The position numbers and the translations under genes were made by a program. From an uncultured Alphaproteobacteria bacterium (GTDB lineage Bacteria > Pseudomonadota > Alphaproteobacteria > HIMB59 > GCA-002718135), in the NCBI GenBank assembly GCA_902586695.1, contig CACIIL010000002.1, forward strand, positions 1 through 64,000: DNA of 64,000 bases. Direction: 5' to 3'. A model generated the notes under the pieces. That model was not told the DNA's origin. It was given only the letters and a program-made list of their open reading frames with translations, and did no database searches. Position 1 is the first letter of the stretch. Every line of letters begins with the position of its first letter. Shown piece by piece: positions 36,920 to 46,438 of this stretch.

Positions 36920-37573
36920 TTAATTTAAAAATTCTATTTTAGTTGGAGTAATATAAATCTTGTCTTTTCTATCAAAAGTAATTGCTCCTTCAAAGTTTAT
37001 ATTTTTTCCAGTAATTTCTTTTAATTTTAACGGACCTATAATTTCATTTAATACCCTGACCTTAATTATTCTTGAAACATCAGCAAAATCTAATTGATTA
37101 ACAAAATCATTAAATTTAATAAATTTTACAGCATCTCTAATAGAGTCTTTTTTAATAACTGGGCCTAGAGTAATAAAGATTTCAGAATCATATTTTTTTT
37201 CTAATTTTATAGAAAGAGTACCGACTCTTGATGCTGTGTTTAATGAAGTTATTTCGGCTTTTCCTTTTACCATAAAACTATAACTTCCTGTGCCAGATCT
37301 ACCTCCATACTTTTCTTCTGTTACTTCTTTATTTTTAAATAATTCATCTAATATAAATGTTATATCTTCAGCTTCTTCACTAATTGTTGGAATTATTTTT
37401 GATTTCCATATATTTTCAACATATGCCTTTGCATCAAATCCTTTTTTAATTAATTCATCCTCTTCAACGGTTCTGATAACTGATGCATAAAAAAATGAAT
37501 ATAAAATAAAAATTAAAATAACTAAAAAAGAAGAAAGTTTGAATATATTATTTGATATAAAGTTATTTAACAT
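36920..37573 (-). CDS. DUF2291 family lipoprotein-like/periplasmic protein
   Basis: Unknown function; DUF2291 genes are repeatedly found beside ribose-type ABC importers, as here. A hydrophobic N-terminal anchor spans about 10-30. There is no lipobox Cys, so it is more likely a membrane-anchored periplasmic protein than a lipoprotein. The body includes YGGRSGTGSYSFMVKGKAEI, TLSIKL and VRVLNEIIGPL. At 217 residues it is typical. It may assist assembly or substrate delivery for the importer (inference). The 85 bases upstream are AT-rich and could hold a promoter. Confidence 0.8.
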   Translation of the reverse strand: MLNNFISNNIFKLSSFLVILIFILYSFFYASVIRTVEEDELIKKGFDAKAYVENIWKSKIIPTISEEAEDITFILDELFKNKEVTEEKYGGRSGTGSYSFMVKGKAEITSLNTASRVGTLSIKLEKKYDSEIFITLGPVIKKDSIRDAVKFIKFNDFVNQLDFADVSRIIKVRVLNEIIGPLKLKEITGKNINFEGAITFDRKDKIYITPTKIEFLN

Positions 37574-37658
37574 TTTTATAATTGTATTAAGTGATTTTTT
37601 GTATGTTTTTAAATTAACTATTTAAGTTATAAAAAACAACAAGAAATATTAAAATTTA

Positions 37659-40019
37659 TTACTCACCATAAGGAATCCATATATTTTTAACTTGAGATCC
37701 CTCATGAAGAAATTCATTAAGAAAATCTTTAGAATTATTTGACCAATCTATATTATTATTTTTTGGGCACCAATATCTTTTTAGATTGAATACTGTGCCA
37801 TGTATAATAGAAGATCTAACCGTTACATTGCTTGAAAAAGCCCATATTCCGTGAATATTTTCATGCTGTGTGAGTGTTTCATTAAGCTCATTTTCTTTTG
37901 CTGTTAAGATATTAATTGATCCAGCAGGAATGTCAGATGTTTCAAAAACTTGATATAAAGATGTGGCAATTAAAGAAGTTTTTTCTGAAGGAACAATAAT
38001 ACTTGCATTCCCATTTGCAAAAAGAGAAGAAATTATGGTTGATAGACTAAGAAGTGGTTGATTTTCACTCATAATACTTGCTACTACACCAATTGATTCT
38101 TTTACTGCTAGAGTTAATCCTCTCATTGGAGGGTTGTGAATACTTCCTTCAAACTTGTCAGCCATAGAAGCATAATAAAAAATTCTTTCACAAGATTGAT
38201 CAAATTCTTTTAGTGCTTGATTTTTATCAATGCCTGAAATGCTCATTAATAAATTAATAAATGTTTCTTTTCGCTGTGATAGATTTTCAGCTAAATAAAA
38301 TAAAATTTGAGACCTATTAAAATTATTCAAACTACCTATTTTTGATTTTAATGCTGCTTCTACAGTGTCTCTGACATCTTTTCTATTGGCTCTTGCTATA
38401 TCACAAATAAATTCTTTTTGAGCTGTTAACTGATTAAAAGAATAACCGCTATCAGGTCTTTTTTGTTTACCACCAACATATAATTTAGGAGTTGCATCTA
38501 TTGAAGGAAGATCAACTTTATTTTTAATTATTTTTTTTGAAATTTTACTTGCTTCTGGAAGAGTATTATCTTGATAAGCTCTTATTCCTTCAACTCCACC
38601 TTCTCTTCCAAAGCCACTTTCTTTATAGCCTCCAAATCCACATGCAGCATCAAATAAATTTGTTGAATTAACCCATATAACACCTGCTTTTATTTTAGGA
38701 GCAATATCAAGTGCAAGATTAATATTTTCCGACCATACGCTTGCTGCTAAACCATAGGGTGTATTGTTTGCTATGGAAACAGCTTCACTTGGTGTTCTAA
38801 AACTAAGTATTGATAAAACAGGTCCAAAAATCTCAACTTGTGCAATAAAAGAAGATGGGGAAACATTTGTAAAAATAGAAGGAGGATAAAATAATCCATC
38901 TGTGGGACAAGCCCAGCTAGGTTGCCATAATTTTGATCCTTCTTTCTCTCCTTTTTTTACTATAGATCGTATTTTTCTTAATTGTATGGGGGCGACAATA
39001 GCTCCAATATCAATTGATTTATCAAGTGGATTACCAACGCGCAGTTTTTCCATACGTGCTTTTAATTTTTTTATAAATATTTTTTCTACACTTTCTTGAA
39101 CCAACAAGCGTGAACCTGCACAACACACTTGACCTTGGTTAAACCAAATAGCATCAACTACTCCTTCAACAGCACTATCAAGATCAGCATCTTCAAAAAC
39201 TATAAAAGGCGATTTACCACCTAACTCCATTGTTAATTTTTTTTCTTGGCTAGCAGTTGATTGAATTATTTTTTTTCCAACTTCTGTTGATCCAGTAAAA
39301 GCAATTTTTGTTGTATACTCATGAGAAGTAATAAGTTCACCTGTACTACCATCACCTGTAATAATATTAATTACTCCTTTTGGTATTCTTGCCTTTTGAC
39401 ATAATTCAGCAAAATAAAGAGCAGTTAAAGAAGTAAATTCAGCTGGTTTTAAGACAACAGTATTCCCAGCCGCAATTGCGGGTGCAATTTTCCATGCCAA
39501 CATTAACAAAGGAAAATTCCAAGGAATAATCTGTCCTATAACCCCAATAGGTTTACTTATTTTTGTATCAATTTTTTTTGCCCAACCGGCATGATAATAA
39601 AAATGCCTTGCTACTAAAGGAATATCTATATCTCTTGTCTCCCTAATTGGCTTTCCATTATCAATAGTTTCCAAAACTGATAAAAAACGTGAATGCTTTT
39701 GAATCAATCTAGCTAAAGCATACAAATATTTTGCTCTAGTATCTGATGATGTTTTAGACCAAATATTATAAGCTTTTTTTGCTGCACCTACTGCAGCATT
39801 AACATCAGCTTTATTAGATATAGATAAAGATGTTAATTTTTTATTCGTTGCAGGATTTATAACATCTAATTTCTTAGATGATTTAGATTTTGTCCATATT
39901 CCATTAATGAATAAATGATTAGGATTTTTAAGAGAGTTAATCCAAGACATTACATCTTTACTGTCTTCTGGAGCAGGACCATAAGATATATTTTTAAAAT
40001 TTTGTATAATTTTACTCAT
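37659..40019 (-). CDS. aldehyde dehydrogenase, two-domain ALDH16 type
   Basis: Oxidises an aldehyde with NAD(P). The first ALDH domain is complete: IPWNFPLLMLAWK, FTGSTEVGK, LTMELGGKSPF with the general-base Glu, and NQGQVCCAGSR with the catalytic Cys. After about residue 500 a second, partial ALDH domain follows (KESIGVVASIMSENQPLLSL) that lacks a catalytic Cys. The total of 786 residues and this layout match the ALDH16 family, known from animals and from the marine bacterium Loktanella. It shares one base with the deoC stop, so acetaldehyde from DeoC is a natural substrate (inference). Confidence 0.85.
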   Translation of the reverse strand: MSKIIQNFKNISYGPAPEDSKDVMSWINSLKNPNHLFINGIWTKSKSSKKLDVINPATNKKLTSLSISNKADVNAAVGAAKKAYNIWSKTSSDTRAKYLYALARLIQKHSRFLSVLETIDNGKPIRETRDIDIPLVARHFYYHAGWAKKIDTKISKPIGVIGQIIPWNFPLLMLAWKIAPAIAAGNTVVLKPAEFTSLTALYFAELCQKARIPKGVINIITGDGSTGELITSHEYTTKIAFTGSTEVGKKIIQSTASQEKKLTMELGGKSPFIVFEDADLDSAVEGVVDAIWFNQGQVCCAGSRLLVQESVEKIFIKKLKARMEKLRVGNPLDKSIDIGAIVAPIQLRKIRSIVKKGEKEGSKLWQPSWACPTDGLFYPPSIFTNVSPSSFIAQVEIFGPVLSILSFRTPSEAVSIANNTPYGLAASVWSENINLALDIAPKIKAGVIWVNSTNLFDAACGFGGYKESGFGREGGVEGIRAYQDNTLPEASKISKKIIKNKVDLPSIDATPKLYVGGKQKRPDSGYSFNQLTAQKEFICDIARANRKDVRDTVEAALKSKIGSLNNFNRSQILFYLAENLSQRKETFINLLMSISGIDKNQALKEFDQSCERIFYYASMADKFEGSIHNPPMRGLTLAVKESIGVVASIMSENQPLLSLSTIISSLFANGNASIIVPSEKTSLIATSLYQVFETSDIPAGSINILTAKENELNETLTQHENIHGIWAFSSNVTVRSSIIHGTVFNLKRYWCPKNNNIDWSNNSKDFLNEFLHEGSQVKNIWIPYGE

Positions 40020-40945
40020 TATCCTATCGCTAATTTTTCTTTATTTGCATATCTACCTAAAGCAAAGTGATAGAGTTGTCTCTCAATATCAATAAGAAGA
40101 CTAGAAGCACCAATTCGTAAATATTTAGGATTTATCCAATCATGACCAAGTTCTTCCATAACAAGAATTAAAAATTCAATTACTGTTTTAGCAGTAGAAA
40201 TTCCCCCAGCTGGTTTAAAGCCAATTTTTTTTCCTGTAATTTGATAAAAATTTCTTATCATGCGAAGCATTACAAGACTATTATTTAAATTAGCATTGAT
40301 AGATTCTTTTCCTGTAGAAGTTTTAATAAAATCTGCTCCTGCCATCATACAAACCATAGAAGCTTTAGCAACATTTCTTAAAGTTTCAAGATCACCAACT
40401 CCTAATATTGCTTTGATATGTTTTTTATTTGCAGCTTTTTTAAAATCTCTTACTTCTTCATAAAGTTTCTTCCAATTATTTTGTAAAACAAAACCTCTGT
40501 TGATAACAATATCAATTTCATCAGCTCCATTTTTAATAGACTCTGTTATTTCAAGTTTTCTAGTTTTAAAAGATGATAAACCAGCAGGAAAGCCAGTTGA
40601 TACTGCTGCAACAGGAATATTATTTGGAAGATTTTTTTTAGCCTCTTTAATTAAATGATGATAGACGCATACTGCACCTACTTGAATATCTCCTTGTTTT
40701 ATATTTAGTAATTCATGTAAATCAATAGAGATTGGTCGTTTTGCTTTTTCACACAAACGCTCAACTTTTCCAGCGGTATCATCTCCACTTAATGTTGTTA
40801 AATCAATTAAAGAAATAGCTTTTAATAGCCATGCTGCTTGATACTCTTTTTTAACAGAACGTCTTTTTGTTAAAGTAGAAGTTCTTCTTTCAATAGCACT
40901 AAGATTAATGCGAATATTACTTACTAAATCAGTATCTAAATTCAT
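40019..40945 (-). CDS. deoC: deoxyribose-phosphate aldolase, long (DERA) form
   Basis: Splits 2-deoxyribose-5-phosphate to glyceraldehyde-3-P and acetaldehyde. It has LIDLTTLSGDDT near residue 50, DEIDIVINRG, the Schiff-base Lys in DFIKTSTGKE, and the proton-relay Lys in GFKPAGGIS. At 308 residues it is the longer eukaryote/alphaproteobacterial form rather than the 259-residue E. coli one. It shares one base with ALDH16 downstream and lies four bases after gpsA. The pair suggests use of deoxynucleosides or deoxyribose. Confidence 0.93.
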   Translation of the reverse strand: MNLDTDLVSNIRINLSAIERRTSTLTKRRSVKKEYQAAWLLKAISLIDLTTLSGDDTAGKVERLCEKAKRPISIDLHELLNIKQGDIQVGAVCVYHHLIKEAKKNLPNNIPVAAVSTGFPAGLSSFKTRKLEITESIKNGADEIDIVINRGFVLQNNWKKLYEEVRDFKKAANKKHIKAILGVGDLETLRNVAKASMVCMMAGADFIKTSTGKESINANLNNSLVMLRMIRNFYQITGKKIGFKPAGGISTAKTVIEFLILVMEELGHDWINPKYLRIGASSLLIDIERQLYHFALGRYANKEKLAIG

Positions 40946-40949
40946 TTAT

Positions 40950-41933
40950 TTAATTAATATTTTCTATCGTTAATGGTCTTGACATTAATTTATTAATTTC
41001 GTCTTCTATATCAAATCCATTATAGAGAATATTAAAAACAGACTCTAGAATTGGCATTTCTATGTCATTTTCTGAGGCAATTTTTATGGCTGCTTTAGTG
41101 GTATAATATCCCTCAGTAATGGCGTTTTTATCTAGCTCTTTCTCAAAATTTTTGTGTTTTATATTTGCTATTTTGATACCAAAATTAGTATTTCTAGACT
41201 TTAAAGAGTTACAAGTTAACATTAAATCACCCAAACCTGATAAGCCAAAAATAGTTTCTTTTTTTGATTTAAAAAACATCGCAAATCTTGATATTTCAAC
41301 AAAAGAACGGGTAATAAGAGCGCTTCTTGCATTTTCACCTAAATTTAAACCATCTGAAATACCTGCTGCAATAGCGTATATATTTTTAAGTGCCCCACCT
41401 ATTTGGCAACCTATTACATCTTCAGAATAGTAAATACGAAATTTTTTTCCAGTTAACATCATAGAAATTTTTTTGAAAATTTGTGGGTTTGATGAAGCAA
41501 AAGTTGCAGCAGTTGGCAAATCTTTAGCTACTTCATCTGAAAAACAAGGACCAGATAAAATACTTAAGGATTTTGGTTTAACCAGAGATTCTACTAACTC
41601 AGATAAAAATAAAGATGATGAAATTTCTATACCTTTTGAAGCTATAATAATATCAGCTTTTAGATTATTAAAACATGATTTTTCTAAAACTTCACGAATA
41701 TTTTGACTGGGAAGAGCAACAAAAATTAAATTATTTTTTACAATTTTTTCCAAATTATCAGTTGCTTGAACATTATCATTAAATACTGCATATTTTAATT
41801 TAGGATTGAAATGATGTTCATTAATTGAATTCATCACATTTTTATCCCTAGTGTAAATCAAAACTTTTTGATCACTAAATAATTTAGCTAAAGCACTGCC
41901 CCAAACTCCTCCACCTATTATCCCAATTGTCAT
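40950..41933 (-). CDS. gpsA: glycerol-3-phosphate dehydrogenase [NAD(P)+]
   Basis: Makes sn-glycerol-3-phosphate from DHAP for phospholipids. It opens TIGIIGGGVWGSALAKLFSD, the Rossmann GxGxWG motif. GALKNIYAIAAGISDGLNLG carries the catalytic Lys and substrate helix, ATFASS and LSGPCFSDEVA are typical, and FGLSGLGDLMLTC is conserved. At 327 residues it is normal. The ATG follows the flavoenzyme stop directly. Sitting upstream of deoC it may draw triose phosphate produced by the sugar pathway. Confidence 0.93.
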   Translation of the reverse strand: MTIGIIGGGVWGSALAKLFSDQKVLIYTRDKNVMNSINEHHFNPKLKYAVFNDNVQATDNLEKIVKNNLIFVALPSQNIREVLEKSCFNNLKADIIIASKGIEISSSLFLSELVESLVKPKSLSILSGPCFSDEVAKDLPTAATFASSNPQIFKKISMMLTGKKFRIYYSEDVIGCQIGGALKNIYAIAAGISDGLNLGENARSALITRSFVEISRFAMFFKSKKETIFGLSGLGDLMLTCNSLKSRNTNFGIKIANIKHKNFEKELDKNAITEGYYTTKAAIKIASENDIEMPILESVFNILYNGFDIEDEINKLMSRPLTIENIN

Positions 41934-43046
41934 TTATATTCTTTTCTCAACATATTTAGCAATAGCTAGAGAGGAAGTTAATCCGGGTGATTCAATTCCA
42001 TACAAATTAATTAAATTTTTTATTTTATGATCATCGGAAGTACTAATTGTAAAATCACGTTTTGATTTATCCTCTTTACTTGTCATAGGTCTAAGCCCTG
42101 CATAAGAAGGAAATAACATATCTTCTTTTATATCAGGTAAATATTGTTTTATAGAGTTATAAAATTTAGTTTTTAATCCTTCATTTACAGAATAATCATA
42201 AGGATCATCTACCCACTCTGCATCTGGACCAAATTTAATAGAATTATCAATTTCTAAAGTTAAGTGAATACCTAGACTTATATTTTCTGGTACTGGATAA
42301 ATCAAATGATTTATAGGTAATTTTTTATTTAAAGAAAAATAATTTCCTTTTGCTAAATATGTAACAGGAACATATTTTTTTTGAAGACCATCAATGTTGT
42401 TTGCAATATCTGAGGCAAATATACCTGCGGCATTAATTAGATAATCACAGATAATAATAGTTTTATTATTTTTATTATCATGAACTTCAATTGCAAATTT
42501 ATTATTTTCAATCAATATTTTTGTTACAATTGAATTATATGATATCATACCTCCATTATTTTCAAACTCACCAAGATAGGATTGCATCAAACTATGTTGA
42601 TCAATTATTCCAGTAGAAGGAACTAAGAGACCTCCTACATTTTTTATTAATGGTTCTAATATCTTGATTTGATTTTGATTTAATATTTCTAAATTTTCAA
42701 CACCATTAGATTTGGCTTGATCCTTAATTTTGAATATTTTTTCCATTTGTGCATCATTAATTGCAACAATAATTTTTTTAGTATTAATATGAGGAATGCC
42801 AAATTTTTTCGCATATGCATAAATAAGTTGATTGCCTTCAACGCAAAACTTAGATTTTAAAGTATTAGATTTATAATATATCCCCGCATGAATAACTCCA
42901 GAATTTCTAGAACTAGTAATTTGGCCAATTTTTCCCTCTTTTTCTAAAATAATGATTTCTTTATTTTGATAGCTAATATTTTTAGCAATTGCTAAACCTA
43001 CCGCTCCAGCCCCAATAACTACCGTATTTGTGTGAAATTTTTCCAT
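41934..43046 (-). CDS. lhgO: FAD-dependent oxidoreductase, L-2-hydroxyglutarate oxidase-like
   Basis: DAO-family flavoprotein. The FAD-binding dinucleotide fold is VVIGAGAVGLAIAK, followed by SSRNSGVIHAGIYYKSNTLK, a stretch strongly typical of L-2-hydroxyglutarate dehydrogenase/oxidase. YLINAAGIFASDIAN and the C-terminal LYGIESPGLTSSLAIAKYV complete the fold. At 370 residues it is slightly shorter than E. coli LhgO. A role on another hydroxy acid or on glycerol-3-phosphate is possible given gpsA downstream. It is the first gene of the leftward sugar operon, divergent from livK across 104 bases. Confidence 0.8.
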   Translation of the reverse strand: MEKFHTNTVVIGAGAVGLAIAKNISYQNKEIIILEKEGKIGQITSSRNSGVIHAGIYYKSNTLKSKFCVEGNQLIYAYAKKFGIPHINTKKIIVAINDAQMEKIFKIKDQAKSNGVENLEILNQNQIKILEPLIKNVGGLLVPSTGIIDQHSLMQSYLGEFENNGGMISYNSIVTKILIENNKFAIEVHDNKNNKTIIICDYLINAAGIFASDIANNIDGLQKKYVPVTYLAKGNYFSLNKKLPINHLIYPVPENISLGIHLTLEIDNSIKFGPDAEWVDDPYDYSVNEGLKTKFYNSIKQYLPDIKEDMLFPSYAGLRPMTSKEDKSKRDFTISTSDDHKIKNLINLYGIESPGLTSSLAIAKYVEKRI

Positions 43047-43150
43047 TTTTTAGTATTTTTAGATAATTTATCTATTTCATTATCATTGATTTCTGTACCT
43101 TGGAATTGATTTGATCTATATAAAAAAAATTATAATTTCTCGGAGGAAAT

Positions 43151-44332
43151 ATGAAAAAATTACTTATTGCGGCTATTATCAGTTTGTCGTCAGTTTCGAC
43201 TGCTGCTTTAGCTGAAATTAAAGTTGGTATTATTCTTGGTTTTACTGGACCAATCGAATCTTTAACTCCTGCTATGAGAGATGGCGCTAAATTGGCGTTT
43301 TTAGAAGCGTCTAATTCTGGAAATCTTTTAGGTGGAGAATCTTTTACTATTATGGAAGCTGATTCAACTTGTGTTGACTCTGCTGCTGCGACGGCTGCTG
43401 CAGAACAACTAGTTGCTGATGGTGTAGCGGCTATAATGGGTGCTGACTGTTCTGGTGTAACTGGAGCTATTAATGCGAACGTTGCTGTACCAAATGGAGT
43501 GCTAATGGTATCTCCTTCTGCAACTTCACCTGGTTTAAGTAAAATTGCTGATAACGGAACGTTCTGGAGAACGGCTCCTTCTGATGCAATGGGTGGTAAA
43601 GTTTTAGCTAATCTTGCTCTTAAAAGAGGTATTGAAAGTATTGCTGTAACTTACACAAACAATGACTATGGTAAAGGTTTAGCCGAAGTATTTGAAGCTG
43701 CTTTTGCTTCAGGCGGTGGAACTATTACTGCTTCTGCTTCACATGAAGACGGAAAAGCAGATTATTCATCAGAAGTAGGTGTATTAGCATCTGCTGGTGG
43801 TGACGCTCTACTAGTTATTGGTTATATTGATGATGGTGGAAAAGGTATGATCGAAGCATCTCTTGATTCTGGTGCTTTTGATACTTTTGTTCTATCGGAT
43901 GGTATGATTGGTCAATCAATTGTTGATAATATCGGTGCTGATCTTGAAGGTTCATTTGGCTCTATGCCAGGTGCAATCTCAAAAGGCTCAGCTAAATTTG
44001 CTGACCTTGCAGCTGCTAATGGCATGGATGGAAGTGCACCTTACGTAGGAGAGTCTTATGATGCTGCTGCGATTATTGCCCTTGCAATTCAAGCGGGCGG
44101 TTCAGCTGATAGAAAATCTATCTTAAGTAATATTAGTAAAGTATCAAATGCACCTGGAATTATTATTAATCCAGGTCAACTATCTTACGGTCTGCAAATG
44201 TTAGCAGAAGGTAAAGATATTGATTATCAAGGTGCAACTGATGTTGAATTTAACGCTTTTGGTGATGCAGCCGGTGCATTTAAGGAACTTGAAGTTTCTG
44301 GTGGTGGCTTTGTAACAGTAGGTGCGTTATAA
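43151..44332 (+). CDS. livK: LIV-type ABC transporter substrate-binding protein
   Basis: Periplasmic amino-acid or related receptor. The signal peptide ends at AALA near residue 22. The mature protein has the Peripla_BP_6 pattern: KVGIILGFTGPIESLTPAMRDGAKLAF, GVTGAINANVAVPNGVLMVSPSATSP and GESYDAAAIIALAIQ. GGAGG lies six bases before the ATG, with TATAAT at 43131-43136 as a possible -10. One line of this gene counted by hand is 27/60 GC, far above its neighbours, and the terminator is strong; both suggest very high expression. Ligand not predictable: branched-chain amino acids, other amino acids and urea are all handled by this family. Confidence 0.92.
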   Translation: MKKLLIAAIISLSSVSTAALAEIKVGIILGFTGPIESLTPAMRDGAKLAFLEASNSGNLLGGESFTIMEADSTCVDSAAATAAAEQLVADGVAAIMGADCSGVTGAINANVAVPNGVLMVSPSATSPGLSKIADNGTFWRTAPSDAMGGKVLANLALKRGIESIAVTYTNNDYGKGLAEVFEAAFASGGGTITASASHEDGKADYSSEVGVLASAGGDALLVIGYIDDGGKGMIEASLDSGAFDTFVLSDGMIGQSIVDNIGADLEGSFGSMPGAISKGSAKFADLAAANGMDGSAPYVGESYDAAAIIALAIQAGGSADRKSILSNISKVSNAPGIIINPGQLSYGLQMLAEGKDIDYQGATDVEFNAFGDAAGAFKELEVSGGGFVTVGAL

Positions 44333-44361
44333 TATTTTTTACTTAATAATTTAATTTTAGA

Positions 44362-44389
44362 AACCCAGCTTATCAAGCTGGGTTTTTTT
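44362..44389 (+). terminator. strong intrinsic terminator after livK
   Basis: AACCCAGCTT pairs perfectly with AAGCTGGGTT across an ATC loop and runs into TTTTT. It lies 30 bases after the livK stop and isolates livK from the AT-rich pair downstream. Confidence 0.93.
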
Positions 44390-44410
44390 GTTTATAAATT
44401 AAAATAAAAT

Positions 44411-45442
44411 ATGAAAATTGAAATAAAAAATAATAATAATTATTCTAATAAAAAAATATCCAACTTCCTTAAAGAAGCATATAAAGAAAGATGTTTTGAA
44501 ATTTATAAAGTTTGGAATTGGCTTTATAAAACTGACTTAAACAAAGAAACTTCACTAATTGCTATTAAAGATCAAAATATTGTTGCGCATGCTGGCTTAA
44601 TACCTTCATTTATAAATTTAAATGGAAGAAGAAAAAAAGCAGGTTGGTTTGTTGATTTTATAGTTGATAAAAACTTGCAAAAACAAGGTATTGGAAAGTT
44701 GTTAACCAATGAATGGTTAAACATAGGATATATTGGTCTAACTTTTTGTAATCATAAGTCATACAGAGTTTTTAAAAAATTTGGTTGGGTTGCAAATTAT
44801 AACTTTAATTTACATTATTTTTTATTAAGACCTTTAAATCATCAAAGAATATATAGAAAATTAAGATATTTAAAATTTATATTAGATATACTAAATAAAA
44901 TATACAATTCTTTATTTATAATTTTTATTAAAATGAAAATTAAAGATAATGATAATATTAAAATTGAAAAATTAAGTAAGTTTAATATTTCTAATTTTCT
45001 ATCTGACAGTTTAACTTTTAATAAAGTTAATACTTTAAGAAGTTATGATTATTTAAAATGGAGATTTTTAGAATCTCCTGAAGCTAATAAATATATTCAC
45101 ATCAGCTATAAAAACAAATATTATGCAATTGTAAAAAAAAGAACTGAAAAGAAATTTAATAATTATTTAGATCTATTAATTATAAATAAAATAGATAAAC
45201 ATTCTGATTTTATTCAATTTTTATTAAAAATAATTCTTTGGTCAAGTAATAATAATCTTTCATATGTTAAAATGATTATACCAAATATTAGTATATCGAA
45301 TTATATTAAAAAAAATATTTTTACGATTATTACTAAACCAAGATTTGCTTTTTTTTCAAATCAAGAGAATGAAATTGAAGAATTAAAAAATTCAAATTTT
45401 GATTTTCAATTATTTGATACTGATTTTGAATTCACAGATTAA
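44411..45442 (+). CDS. GNAT-family acetyltransferase
   Basis: Probable N- or O-acetyltransferase. The acetyl-CoA site is visible as FIVDKNLQKQGIGKLLTNEW (the Q/RxxGxG/A motif) with the preceding beta-bulge strand, and NHKSYRVFKKFGW follows as the typical late helix. A long, lysine/asparagine-rich C-terminal part (about 150-343) resembles two-lobed GNAT proteins of polysaccharide loci. Base composition is extreme: one line counted 9/60 GC. It directly precedes a polysaccharide deacetylase, so acetylation of a surface sugar is a plausible but inferred role. Confidence 0.7.
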   Translation: MKIEIKNNNNYSNKKISNFLKEAYKERCFEIYKVWNWLYKTDLNKETSLIAIKDQNIVAHAGLIPSFINLNGRRKKAGWFVDFIVDKNLQKQGIGKLLTNEWLNIGYIGLTFCNHKSYRVFKKFGWVANYNFNLHYFLLRPLNHQRIYRKLRYLKFILDILNKIYNSLFIIFIKMKIKDNDNIKIEKLSKFNISNFLSDSLTFNKVNTLRSYDYLKWRFLESPEANKYIHISYKNKYYAIVKKRTEKKFNNYLDLLIINKIDKHSDFIQFLLKIILWSSNNNLSYVKMIIPNISISNYIKKNIFTIITKPRFAFFSNQENEIEELKNSNFDFQLFDTDFEFTD

Positions 45443-45443
45443 A

Positions 45444-46409
45444 ATGAAAAATTTGAAAAAAATTATTATTAATTTTGAAAAATTTTTTTTGAAAAAAACT
45501 GCAAAACTAAATAAAAACAAAAATGGAATTATTTTTTTATTATTTCACTCTGTCTTTAAAGATTTTAAAGATATAAATTACAACTATATCCATAGTCGCT
45601 ATGGTTTTACAATTGATGAATACAGATATATATTCGAAGAATTTTTAAATGCAGGATATATTTTTATTTCACATGAAGATTTAAAAAATAGTGAGAAATT
45701 AAATAATCAAAAAAAATATATATATCTGCATTTTGATGATGGATATTTTAATAATTACTATATTTTACCTCTATTGAAAGAATATAATATACCCTCACAA
45801 TTTTTTGTGGTTACCGAAAATATAATAAATAATGAAAAATTTTGGTGGGATACAATATTCTATGAGTCTAAAAAAAAAAATAATATTAATTATTATAATG
45901 AAATAAACTATTTAGTTAATTTTGAACTTAATGAAATAAGAAAATATATAAAAAATAAATATGGATTAAACGCATTAATTCCTAAATCTGATATTGATAG
46001 ACCTTTTACAGAAATGGAATTAAAAGATTTTAGTTCAAATAACTATGTTACAATAGGAAATCATACCTTTGACCATACAAATCTAAATATTTTAAATAAT
46101 AAAAAAATTGAGGAAAATATTATAAATGCAGAAAAAAAAATTGAAATTTTGACAGGCTATTCACATAAAATTTTTTCATTTCCAAATAGTAACAGAAATA
46201 AAATACATACTGAAATTTTAAAAAATTTAAATTTTAATTATGCTCTTTCAGAAAAATTTCAAAATTATAAATTAAACCAAATAAATTCAAATAAATTATT
46301 AGAATTGGGACGTTACTGCTTTGTAAGAGAGGAAAATATTGAATGGCAAATAAGGATATGTAATTCTAGATTTTCATTATATTTCTTTTTATCAAAATTG
46401 TTTAAGTGA
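45444..46409 (+). CDS. polysaccharide deacetylase (NodB-like)
   Basis: Removes acetyl groups from N-acetylated sugars in a polysaccharide. I start at ATG 45444 (MKNLKK), one base after the GNAT stop; the track's earlier start overlaps it by 44 bases. The NodB metal motif is in YLHFDDGYFNNYY (catalytic Asp-Asp) with GNHTFDHTNL giving the His ligands, and the IFSFPNSNRNKI motif follows. The early FHSVFKDF and YNYIHSRYGFT segment suits carbohydrate esterase family 4 of lipopolysaccharide or capsule loci. It shares the extreme AT content of its partner; its end is convergent with livM (29 bases). Confidence 0.82.
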   Translation: MKNLKKIIINFEKFFLKKTAKLNKNKNGIIFLLFHSVFKDFKDINYNYIHSRYGFTIDEYRYIFEEFLNAGYIFISHEDLKNSEKLNNQKKYIYLHFDDGYFNNYYILPLLKEYNIPSQFFVVTENIINNEKFWWDTIFYESKKKNNINYYNEINYLVNFELNEIRKYIKNKYGLNALIPKSDIDRPFTEMELKDFSSNNYVTIGNHTFDHTNLNILNNKKIEENIINAEKKIEILTGYSHKIFSFPNSNRNKIHTEILKNLNFNYALSEKFQNYKLNQINSNKLLELGRYCFVREENIEWQIRICNSRFSLYFFLSKLFK

Positions 46410-46438
46410 CTTAAATACTAACTTTTAAATATTATTAT

